DNA from: Lampris incognitus
Lineage: Eukaryota > Chordata > Actinopteri > Lampriformes > Lampridae
Direction of reading: 5' to 3'
Assembly (NCBI RefSeq): GCF_029633865.1
Contig: NC_079217.1
Location: 32,065,090-32,129,089 of the forward strand
Length of the DNA stretch: 64,000 bases
The number at the start of each line of letters is the position of its first letter. Positions within the stretch are counted from its first letter, which is position 1. The notes below the pieces were generated by a model. The model was not told the DNA's origin. It did no database searches and worked only from the letters and a program-made list of their open reading frames with translations. Made by a program: the position numbers and the translations under genes. Shown one piece after another: positions 42,582 through 54,500 of the stretch.

Positions 42582-45500
42582 CTGCAAAAGAAAGAGAAAA
42601 CATCGTTTGTTTGAACTGTAAAGAGTATCTAGCAAAGTAAAAGCTAACCACAGCTTCTTTGATACTTGTAACTGTTCATACTGTAGCGAATTCGGGGGGA
42701 GCAACCATAGGAACTGCCGCAGCCAGGACGCGAACCCGTATCTCCCACGCCGCGGGAGACATCGCTAACCGCTCAACTAAAGGGTCAGACCTGTCAGCCA
42801 GCAGCCAACGTGTCTACTTATCCATGCACGTTACAATACACTGTACACATCAAAACACAAATTCTGCAAAGAATGTGGAATATAAACCACGTTTTAAACA
42901 GTACATCTCATAAGCCAGCGTATTATAGAGTTCATGAGGCTCCAGAAAAGATGCAGCCCAATTAAGAATGCCTACCTGTAAATGCAAGGCCACATGCAAC
43001 ATTGCTGCCAAGGATGGGCACCTGCTCTCTGGAGATCTGACTCCAACAAGCATCATTGCCCACTACGGCTATAACTGGTGTCTGGGAGAGAAAGAGAAAG
43101 ATGGAAGTTATATATATATACATATATATTTTTTTTAATTTTCCCCGTTTTTCTCCCCAGTTGTACCCGGCCGATTACTCCACTCTCCCGAGCCGTCCCG
43201 GTCATTGCTCCACCCCCTCTGCCGATCTGGGGAGGGCCGCAGACTACCACATGCCTCCTCCGATAGATGTGGAGTCGCCAGCCGCTTCTTTTCACCTGAC
43301 AGTGAGGAGTTTCGCCAGGGGGACATATTGCGTGGGAGGATCATGCTATTCTCCCCAGTTCCCCCTCCTCCCCGAACAGGTGCCCTGACTGACCAGAGGA
43401 GGCACTAGTGCAGCAACCAGGAAACATACCCACATCTGGCTTCCCACCCGCAGACACGGCCAATTCTGTCTGTAGGGATGCCCGACCAAGCTGGAGGTAA
43501 CACAGGGATTCGAACCGCCAATCCCCATGTTGGTAGGCAACGGAACAGACTGCCATGCTACCCGGACGCCTGGAAGTAATATTTGTGATATCTGTTGTCT
43601 CAGCAGGGTGGTTTAGATTCCTGCAAACCTTACTATTGGTTGCTATTATGTTTATTCTACTCTGCCACTCGTTCTTCGTTAGGTTACTCAGTAAGAGAAT
43701 GTCATTTAAATGCTTAAACTGTAATGATGAATGGTGTGTTTTTGAACTGACCTTGTGTCTGGTGAATGTGTCAAACTCTGCAACACTGTATCCCAAAGAG
43801 CCATCTCCATAGACAATCCATACCTTAAAATGAAATATGTTTCTTTTATTAATGAGGAAGAAGTGATTAAATGACAAAAACTTGAAAAGAAAACCCACAT
43901 GAAGACTTTACCTCTGATTCAGGACGGCATAGCTTTGCCCCCAGTGCAAATCCTCCTCCAACTCCCAGGGTCCCAAAGGCACCTGTAAGGATAAGCAACA
44001 TTTGGGTAACATTAATAAGACTTGTTAAAATGAGAAAGAAATTTAATAACTGTTCAAACTGCCATCATGTACACTAAATGCCATGTCTGTTGAAGTTATA
44101 GGATATCAGATAATTTATGGCAATGTTAAAGAAAATTGGTATAAATAAACAGTTATTATAAACTAACTTCAAGAACCATCACAAGGAGGTTTTTGTAACC
44201 TAATAAGAAAAAGGTTCTATGCAATAATGTAGCTTTCAGATCCTGCCAAACCTATAAAATCAATGTCACACCAACTTTTATATTGCCAAAAGTAGAATTA
44301 TTCACAGGTTGAGTTGTTTCAGATATTCCTATTTTTCATTTTTCATAGTGCCAATTAAAGATAATGGCATGTGTTGCCTCCTCATTAGCTGCTGTTTTAT
44401 TCACAAGTCAGTCCTAAGCAGAGTCCTGTGGGGCTCTGACCTGGGTCCAGCCAGCCTAGTGGTCCCCTTGGCCTCATAATGTAAGCCGCAGTGCCCACAA
44501 AATCACCCCCATCGGCAACGATGATGCTGTCTTCTGCCATCAGCTCATCCACACAGTTAAGAACTTTCAAAGGATTTAAGTGGTGGTCTGTTTTCTCATC
44601 TGCTTTAGACCTAGGAACACAAACAGAGTCAGAATCTGTTCTACTAGGTGAGTAATTTTGCTTGTGATGGAACCTGGGTTCATCATGAAATCACTGAATT
44701 TGATTCCATCCAAACCACAGGAATAGAAATACGGACTAAGAAAACAAAGTCTTATGTTCAGAATGGCATTACTGTGTCTTGGTGCTCATGTTGGAGAGGC
44801 AAATTAACCTCATTATTAATTTTACATCACAAATTGAAACACAATAACAAAAACAACATCTAATTTGTTAATAATTAACACCCCTTTACCTGTTGGCTTT
44901 CTCTTTGCTGATATCTCCTGCTTTGAGGCTCTGAGGCCATTCCTCTGGGCATCTATGGCCCTTCAGGCCTTTGGAAAGCCGTAGTAAGAATGAACCAGCA
45001 TCACCTACAATATCAATATAAAAGACATATTTACCTTTTAGACATTTAGCTGATGCACTTAGCTAGTGATTCACAATGAATTAACAATAAACTTAAGGTG
45101 TAAAGTCATTATTACCTAAATTTAATGCAAATTACAAACCCCAATTCCAATGAAGTTGAGACGTTGTGTAAAACATAAATAAAAACAGAATACGATGATT
45201 TGCAAATCCTTTTCGACCTATATTCAATTGAATACACTACAAAGACAAGATATTTAATGTTTAAACTGATAAACTTTATTGTTTTTTTTGCAAATATTCA
45301 CTCATTTTGAATTTGATGCCTGCAACACGTTCCAAAAAATCTGGGACAGGGGCATGTTCACCACTGTGTTACATCACCTTTCCTTTTAACAACACTCAAT
45401 AAGCGTTTGGGAACTGAGGACACTAATTGTTGAAGCTTTGTAGGTGGAATTTTTTCCCATTCTTGCTTGATGTACGACTTCAGTTGCTCAACAGTCCAGG

Positions 45501-48500
45501 GTCTCCGTTGTCATATTTTGCGCTTCATAATGCCCCACACATTTTCAATGGGAGACAGGTCTGGACTGCAGGCAGGCCAGTCTGGTACCCACACTCTTTT
45601 ACTACGAAGCCACGCTGTTGTAACACGTGCAGAATGTGGCTTGGCATTGTCTTGCTGAAATAAGCAGGGACGTCCCTGAAAAAGACGTCGCTTGGATGGC
45701 AGCATATGTTGCTCCAAAACCTGTATGTACCTTTCAGCATTAATGGTGCCTTCACAGATGTGCAAGTTACCCATGCCATGGGCCCTAACACACCCCCATA
45801 CCATCACAGATGCTGGCTTTTAAACTTTGTGCTGATAGCAATCTGGATGGTCCTTTTCCTCTTTAGCCCGGAGAACACGACATCTATGATTTCCAAAAAC
45901 AATTTGAAATGTGGACTCGTCAAACCACAACACACTTTTCCACTTTGCGTCAGTCCATCTCAGATGAGCTGGGGCCCAGAGAAGCCGGCGGCGTTTCTGG
46001 GTGTTGTTGATATATGGCTTTCGCTTTGCATGGTAGAGTTTTAACTTGCACTTGTACATGTAGCGACGAACTGTGTTAACTGACGATGGCTTTCCGAAGT
46101 GTTCCTGAGCCCACGTGGTAGTATCCTTTACAGAATGATGTTGGTTTTTAATGCAGTGCCGCCTGAGGGACCGAAGGTCACGGGCATTCAATGTTGGTTT
46201 TCGGCCTTGCCGCTTACGTGCAGAGATTGCTCCGGATTCTCTGAATCTTTTGATGATATTATGGACTGTAGATGATGAAATCCTTAAATTCCTTGCAACT
46301 GTACGTTGAGAAACGTTGTTCTTAAACTGTTGGACTATTTGCTCACGCAGTTGTCCACAAAGTGGTGAACCTCGCCCCGTCCTTGCTTGTGAACGACTGA
46401 GCCTTTCGGGGATGCTCCTTTTATACCCACTCATGACACTCACCGGTTTCCAATTAACCTGTTCACCTGTGGAATGTTCCAAACAGGTGTTTTTGAGCAT
46501 TCCTCAACTTTCCCAGTCTTTTGTTGCCCCTGTCCCAGCTTATTTGGAACGTGTTGGAGGCATCAAATTCAAAATAAGTGAATATTTGCAAAAAACAACA
46601 AAGTTTTATCAGTTTGAACATTAAATATCTTGTCTTTGTAGTGTATTGAATTGAATATAGGTCGAAAAGGATTTACAAATGATTGTATTCTGTTTTTACT
46701 CATGTTTTACACAACGTCCCAACTTCATTGGAATTGGGGTTTGTAGTAAGGTAATGCAGACTGATAATACCAAATATATGATGACTAGACAACAGTAAGA
46801 AGGGTCAAGGCTACAGTGACCAGACAGGAGATTAAAGAAATATTTTTGTAATCCTATTATAATCACACTTACCATGGAAAGAGTTAAGTAAAGACACTAA
46901 AAATCAGGGGAAAGGGTAGATTATTTTCTAAATTGATGAAATACTGTTCAGTAAGTACCGAAAGACTGGGAAAGTGTACACTTTAATCATGGATCATCAC
47001 ATCAATTGTTCTTTAGATATATGCAGGTCAGCTCTGGAGCCATCAGAACCGGCTTGTAGCTTTAATGTACCCGCCCGCAATCCAACTCACAGTTGGCAAA
47101 TAGATGCCAGATTTATTTATGTTGATAATTGTCTTTGCCTAAACCTGACCCACCCACAACCTGCTTTTCACCAACATGATATTTTTTTGCCCGTGCCCAT
47201 GGGTAAAACTTCAGGTCCCAAAAACTTTGAGTCAACCCACGTCATTATTCTGGACATACCCTGAATTGCTATGGTTGGCTTCCAGAACATATCAGAGTTT
47301 TTCAGCAGTTGTGTCTTATCTCTGTTGATGGTGATGATTTTGCTGCGTCGGTTCAGGACTCTGCCGTAGCTCAGACGGAAATCACAAACAGTGCCTGTAA
47401 ACACAAACACATTGTGGTGTCAAGTGGATAAATACTAAGGGTGGGCAAAAATTATAAAGAAAAAAAATTAGAATCTGGCAAGGATATAATATTTCATCCA
47501 ATCACAATTGTGGTCTGGCTTTTTTAGACCAACATCTGTGGTCTAAAAACTAATCGTTTTTATTGGTCCTCATTGATGATGATGATGATGGTGACGAAAC
47601 TGTGTTCACTGATATGAAAACACAAGTTTTGGAAAGATCATGCTGAACAAAATTAGGGAAGCCATTTCGTTATATCATATTCATTATGAGTTTAAAAAAA
47701 CAAAACAAAACGATCATGAGCTTTTTGCAGCCTTTCGATTTTGGAGTAAATCAGGACGGGATGCGTGACTCATAAGATTAATATATACATATATAAGATT
47801 GGCTGCCTGAATAAGCATCAGAATGATTAAATAAGAAGAAATAGTGGTATTCTAGCCAGCAAAGGTGACATCAGAAGTGGAAGCAGGTGGGCTAAGTATG
47901 GGGCAGAATAAGGTCCATCTGTTTCACTTCTTTGTACAAGCAACATGGTTGGGCACTTGGACAGAGCATGGTACATGCAGCATTCATGTGATAACTGAGG
48001 CCAATAACAAGCTGACAACCTCCCACAGCAGAGCACTGAATATTTAGACAACTTCGGTTTTGTTTTCCTTCATTATGATCACAAGTACTGAGACTTTTGA
48101 TGAAAATGACATGATCAGTTCAAGCCAAGTTGATAGTATGGCTGCCTCCTTCAAAATCATAACTTAAAAGCTACAATATGTATCGTTGGAAAAATGACAA
48201 AGAGTGAGCTAGCTTTCGAAAGTACACAACCACAAAAAAAAAAAATCTACACCCCTTTTTCTCATCCTCCTTCCCTCCGATAACCTCTCCCTCCAAATCA
48301 GTGCCATGCACGTGCACGAGTTTGCCCATCATAACTGGCAAAACTCATATTGTTACTGTTAGTCTACGCTTGTACAAAATATTTTTTTAGTGAATCCCTT
48401 AGTTACACCAACATTGTTATGAAGCACTGATTTACTCATAGGTGAAGAATTTATAAAGAAAAATATTGCCATTTCCGTAGCACTGGCACCTTGTATGATC

Positions 48501-51500
48501 ACCTCTGTCCAGCGTCCATTCATTATAATAGTGTAAAGAGTGTATAATGTATCCCAGTTTATAATATATGCATGTAAACATATTCTTTTAGTTACACAAA
48601 CATTAAACCAAATATTTTCTATGAGACAAACTTGATGGCTAAAAACTTCATTGTATAAGAACACATTTGTGCATAAGATCATTTCATGAATGAGGCCCAT
48701 TGCTCCTGTGAAGTAGTTTTCTTCTTACAGCCTTTAAGCTATAGATAAAGTAGATCACTGTTTTCTTTTGTCCATGGGAGACAGGCCAACTGTAAACAGT
48801 GCTTCACCTAAGAACTATCAAGCACACATGTCAAATTGCATACATATAGTTGAATGACAGCCAGGAGTTGGAAGGACGAGACTCGCTGTGGAATAACTGC
48901 ACTGGTGCTGCGCTGGCCTATGAAACGCTCTCACAGTAGACTGTGAGTCGGTGTGTCCATGTTAAAGGATAAGGCCGGTGTATTTTTCATTTTTTTGTAT
49001 TGTTGACATGGTCTATGAGATCAAAACCAACAAAGCATGTGGTTTTTAATCCAAGGGCAAGAGTCAGTTGACGAAAGTTACCTGGTAGTGTAAGGAGCTG
49101 TGGTGTCAGGGCCAGAGTGAGGGTAAAAACAAGATCAAGAGTGTGACAATGGTCATGCATTGAGCCGGACATAGAGGAAGGTTAAAAAAAAGTTGGTAAT
49201 ATTCAAAAAGTTGGTTGCAAGAGAATCTGAGAGGTTGTCAATGTGCACATTAAAATCACAAGCCATAATAAATAACTCTATCATATTTGTGAACCACCGA
49301 AGTTAACAGTTCAGAAGGTTCATTTAAAAAAAGAATTGTTAGGTTTGGGTGGTTGGTAGACAACAAAGCAACATACTGGGATTTCACAATCAATTTTAAA
49401 AGAAAGTAGTTCAAAGCTATTGAAAGTACCCCATGTAATCTGAGTACAAGTAAAAATATTATTAAAAACAACCATAATACCCCCACCATGACCAGTGAGC
49501 CTAGAGCAGGGGTCGGGAACCTTTTTGACTGGGAGAGCCATAAAAGCCAAATATTTCTAAATATATTTCATTGAGAGCCATATAGTATTTTTAACGTATA
49601 ATAAATTAAATATGTCTTACTTTTAATGCGACTTCTGGTGCTGCATGGTTTTGCTGATGGCCTTGTAGTCTGGTTCATACGTGGTGAGGTTGAGCTTCAT
49701 GCAGGCGTTGAGGCTTCCATCAGTTAAACGTGAGCGTAGGTTGGTCTTAATGTTCCTCATATGCGAGAAAGACTGTTCACATGCATATGTAGAGCCAAAC
49801 ATGGTCAATACGGCAATACTCACACGCTGCATTGTGTGGTATGTCACAGGAAGCTCGTTCCAAGTTTTAAGAATCAGCTGGTCTTCAGGTTGAAGATTTT
49901 TAATTTCTGTCCACTTGTGTTCCCTCGCCAGCTCTGCTCGCTGTCGCGCAAGACTTTCCAACTCTCCATTAAGTGACTTGAACTTACTCATCCACATGTC
50001 TGATGCCTTCAGGTCAGCAACTTCCAGCTCAAAGTCTCCGATAGAGACCCCGGGGATGCATGTCAGGTCGATTTTGTCCACTGCACACTCATGTGGATGA
50101 GTGATGAACTTGAAAAGACCAGTGCGTGCACGAAATTCTCCAAAACGTGCTTTGAATGACTGCAGGAGATTGGACGTAAAGCCAGCTAGCTGCTGGAGAT
50201 CCAGATGTTGAGTGGAGTCACTTGCTAAGCATGCATCTCTAAATTGTTGCAGTCTTTCAAAGTGCAGAAGACGACCTGTTTCAATGTCCCTGAGAAAGAC
50301 TTCCAGCTTGCTTTCAAATGCAAACACTGCTTGTTGAAGGGATGAGATTGTATTTCCAATACCTTGCATTTTCACATTGAGCTGGTTCAGATGGCCAGTT
50401 ATGTCCACGAGATAGTGAAACTGCAGGAGCCAGTCAGTGTTGTCTAGCTCAGGATGCTTGACGCCTTTCATTTCAAGAAAAGTCCGGATTTCACTCAGGC
50501 AAGCTGCAAAACGGCTGAGCACCTTCCCCCTTGACAACCAACGCACGTTGCTGTGTAAAAGCAGACCGGGATAATGATTCCCAACTTCTTCTAACAGAGC
50601 TTTAAACTGGCGATCATTTAAAGCTCGGGCAACAATAAAGTTGACCACTCGAATGACCAGAGACATCACCTCGCCAAGCTCCTGGCCACACGTCTGAGCG
50701 CAAAGCGCCTCCTGGTGCAGGATGCAATGAAAACTTAGGATGGCTCTCTTTTCATGTTCACGGAGAAGCGCTACAAATCCTTTGTTCTTCCCCAACATAC
50801 AGGGTGCACCATCAGTACAGACAGAAATAAGTTTATCCATCGGTAGTTTTTTTTTCTTTAGCAAACTCCATGAAAGACATGAATAAATCCTCTCCTCTTG
50901 TTGTCCCTTTCATTGTTAAAACAGCCAAGCTTTCCTCACGCAGCGTGTCACCTGCAGCATACCTGGCAATGATACTGCACTGAGATAGATGGCTAACGTC
51001 TGTTGACTCATCTAACGCGAGAGAAAAGTATGTCCCGGCGTTTATGTCCTTAATTTGTGTTTCCTCGACTTGATTTGCCATCATGATGCTACGATCGTGC
51101 ACAGTTCTTGCTGACAGGGGCATGTCTTTTATTCGTTTGATTATCTTGTCTTTATTTGGGAAGTCATCAAACAGTTCATTGGCCACATCAAGCATGAATG
51201 TTTTGGCATACTCGCCATCTGTGAATGACTTTCCATTCCTTACTATTGCCAAAGCCCCCGCAAAGCTAGCGGAACTCCCGTCACCTTGCTTGGTCCACAC
51301 ACGTAGTTGCTGCTGACTCGTCTGCACTCTCCGCTGTAGCTCCTCGCATGCCCTTTTCCTGCTGTCCCCCGCTGGATATTTCGATGCAAATGAAGCATGG
51401 TGCGTATCGAAGTGCCGCTTTATATTTGACCGTTTCATCGATGCAATTTTATCATTGCATATTAGACATACCGCAGATCCTGCTCTCTCCACAAATGCAA

Positions 51501-54500
51501 ATTCCTCTGTCCACGCAGCCTGGAATGCACGGTAATCATCGTCTTTTTTTCTTTTCGCCATCTTTTCCGTTACAAGGGTTGAAGCGGATAAACTAGTTGG
51601 CTATCTGATAAAATTGATTTCTTCACCTTTACAATGACCCGGACATGCTCGCGAGCCATTGGTTCCCGACCCGACCCACGGGTGACCCGTGACCCGTGAA
51701 ATTTATCTTCAAAACTAATTTCTGTTTACTTTAAAATGACACAGTATTATTAAGAAATATCACAAGTATTTTAAAATCAGTTCCAAACTGATTTTTTTGA
51801 AAAAAAAATAATTTTCAACTCAAAATTGTCTGGGAGCCATATGCCGTCACCGGAAGAGCCATATATGGCTCGCGAGCCATAGGTTCCCGACCGCTGGCCT
51901 AGAGAGATTGAGGGTCCGGCAATTGGGAGGACAGGGCTTTGTTAGAAGGCAGCAGTCGCTGTTTTAAGCCAGGTCTCAGTTAAAAGTAAGAAATCCAGAT
52001 TTTGAGATAAAATGAGATTGTTAAGAATAAAAGTCTTGTTTAACAGAGCTCTTATGTTACACAACACAAACACTGTTGGAGTGAAAGGCTTGACTGAGAG
52101 TGAACTCTTGATGGAGATCTGAGAAAAGTTGTTTGTATTAAGAGCAAACTGACAGTGTTTGACACGTTTTGGTGGTCTATTCTTAACTATGACAGAGACA
52201 GGATGGACTGGGAGAGGACCAGGCTCAGCCAGAGAAACAGAGGGCTGTATCCTATCAGAGGGAGAGGCAGGGATGGGCAACATGATCCAGAAAGGGCCAG
52301 TGTGGATGCAGGTCTTTGTTCCAACCAAGCAGTTACACATCTGATTCTATTAATCAATCAATAATCTTTGCCAACCTTGTCCAACCTTGGGGTCATCCCA
52401 GGTCATCATCTGTGTAGAGTCTGCATGTTCTCCTCGTGTCTGTGGTGGGTTTTCTCCGGGTGCTCCAGTTTCCCCCATCATCAAAAAGACATGCATGTTA
52501 GGATTAATACTCGTGTCTGTGCCGTTAACTGAAGCATGGCAAGACAAACCGGAGTTGGTCCCCGGGTGCTGCACGGCAGCTGCCCAATGCTCCTAGCTAC
52601 ACAGCTAGGATGGGTTAAATGCAGAGCGTAATTTCCCCACAGGGCGGCATAGTGGCGCAGTGGTTAACATGGTCGCCTCACAGCAAGAAGGTCCGAGGTT
52701 CGAACCCCAGGGTTGTTCAACCTTGGGGGTCCCCAGGTCATCCTCTGTGTTGAGTTTGCATGTTCTCCCCGTGTCTGCGTGGGTTTCCTCCGGGTGCTCC
52801 GGTTTCCTCCCACAGTCCAAAGACATGTAGGTCAGGTGAATCAGCCAAACTAATGTGTCCCTAGGTGTGAATGTGTCAGCCCTGTAATGGACTGATGGCC
52901 TGTCCAGGGTGTCTCCCCACCTGCCGCCCAATGACTGCTGGGATAGGCTCCAGCATCCCGCGACCCCAATTGGGATAAGCAACTTGGATAATGGATGGAT
53001 GGATGGCTAGTCTTTGCTAAGGACCTTGATTTGTAGACTCAGGAGTGTAACTGTTTGCTTGTATCAAAGACCTGCACCCACACCAGCCCTTTCTAGATCA
53101 TGTTGTCCATCCCTGCGCTAGAGGGACACATAATAGATACAGAGTTCGATGCATAATCTCTGTATGCAGCTAAATGTCAGGCTGAAAAAGCTATACAATG
53201 GATGAGGTTATATGTTAGTGGCTTAACACCCTCACCATCTGGGTGAATACCGTCTTTTTTGTAAAAGTCCCTCTTATGCCAGAATGAGTCAGAGTTGTTA
53301 ATGAAATCATGGCCTGTAACAGTACAGAAATTAATTTACCAGCAGTGCAGACTGAAGAAGCAGCTAAAGATCTCTGACCCCTTACCTAGGGATGGAATGG
53401 GGCCAGACATAAAAAGTGCGTAAAAACACTAAAATCTTACAATCCTCAATACAAGCAACTGGCTAGCCAAGCCACCAGGCTAAAAACAAACCTGGGTAAG
53501 ATAGTAGCTAGTAGCTCCAGTGTGTTGGTCTGTATGTTTGTTAATCAGGTTAAAATGACAGATAGACAGACAGACTCTATAGCAGCATTTCTCAACCCTG
53601 TCCTCAAGGAACCCCTATTCTACAGATTTTCATTGTAACCCTGCATAGGTATCCCACTTGTACTTAGTCAACCAATCATCTCACAGCACTTAATTATGCA
53701 AGGTGTGCAACATCTGACATAATTCATTGCTGATTGGTTGAATAACTACAAACAGGTACCTATTCAGGGTTGCAAAGAAAATCTGCAGGATAGGGGTTCC
53801 TTGAGGACTGGCTTGGGAAACACTGCTGTATAGGTTTATGCAGGTCTTCGTTTTGGTATGACCAGGGTTGCTTGTCACTGAGAAAATGTTATTGCAAATT
53901 GTATAATAATCCAAACAGATACTGATGTGCAACATGACTAGACATTGATATGTATATATGGAAAAAAATAGAGTTGAGGTCTTAGTTCACTGGCAGATTC
54001 AGAATTTTCAGGAAGGGGGCCCAGCTATCATGAAATTTAGCCATTTGATTTTTGTTAGATGCAGTGATTTCTTCCATTGAGAGATGTTCTGTTAACAAAT
54101 TGAGCCATTGTGATGTTATTTTGTGTCTGTATTTCCAGTTAAGCAATATTGTCTTTTTTGCAGTGGTCAAGGTGATAAGTATGGTGTTGTGTGAGGTCTC
54201 CAATGAGGCAGAGGGAAGGAGAAGTGGAATGCTGTGACCCAAGACTTGGGAGACGTTAGTTATTATGTATTCCAGAAATTTTGGGTTGGTGTGCAAAGTC
54301 ATACTGAGTGAAAATAGTTGTCTGTGGTGTTGAAAGTGCATTGGGGACATATGTCAGTGTCTGTGGAGCCCATTAAAGTGCATCCTGTGTTATGTATATT
54401 CTGTGTATCATCTTATATTGAATAAGCTGTAATCTGGGGCTGCTGGTCATTGAGAAGATGTTATTGCAAATTTGTTTCCAGAGCGGGTTGCATCAATATT

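Larger units (their letters stand above)
48985..52267 (-). mobile_element. LINE endonuclease region (L2-like), split by a hAT transposon
   Basis: Upstream piece 52267-51905 encodes [16 protein letters not shown] and [11 protein letters not shown] of the apurinic endonuclease. Downstream piece 49506-48985 encodes [28 protein letters not shown] and, in another frame, HTLDLVF. Joining across the hAT target site restores continuity at the LTGHGGG block. The reverse transcriptase part is missing. Confidence 0.8.
52268..53115. mobile_element. Palindromic MITE split by two SINEs
   Basis: Ends CAGGGATGGGCAACATGATC and the inverse GATCATGTTGTCCATCCCTG. Another copy without insertion is at 59853-60050. 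No clear flanking duplication. SINE insertion lies in the CTTTGC centre (52371 and 53010). Confidence 0.8.

Noticed and set aside
42659..42913. Extra ilvbl exon candidate from an open frame
   Set aside because: It lies on the opposite strand over a tRNA-like SINE fragment, and the flanking ilvbl exons join in phase without it.
49623..51561. Domesticated hAT-derived host gene (ZBED5/GTF2IRD2-like)
   Set aside because: Intact terminal repeats, a perfect 8-bp duplication and a frameshift mark it as a transposon copy, not an exapted gene.
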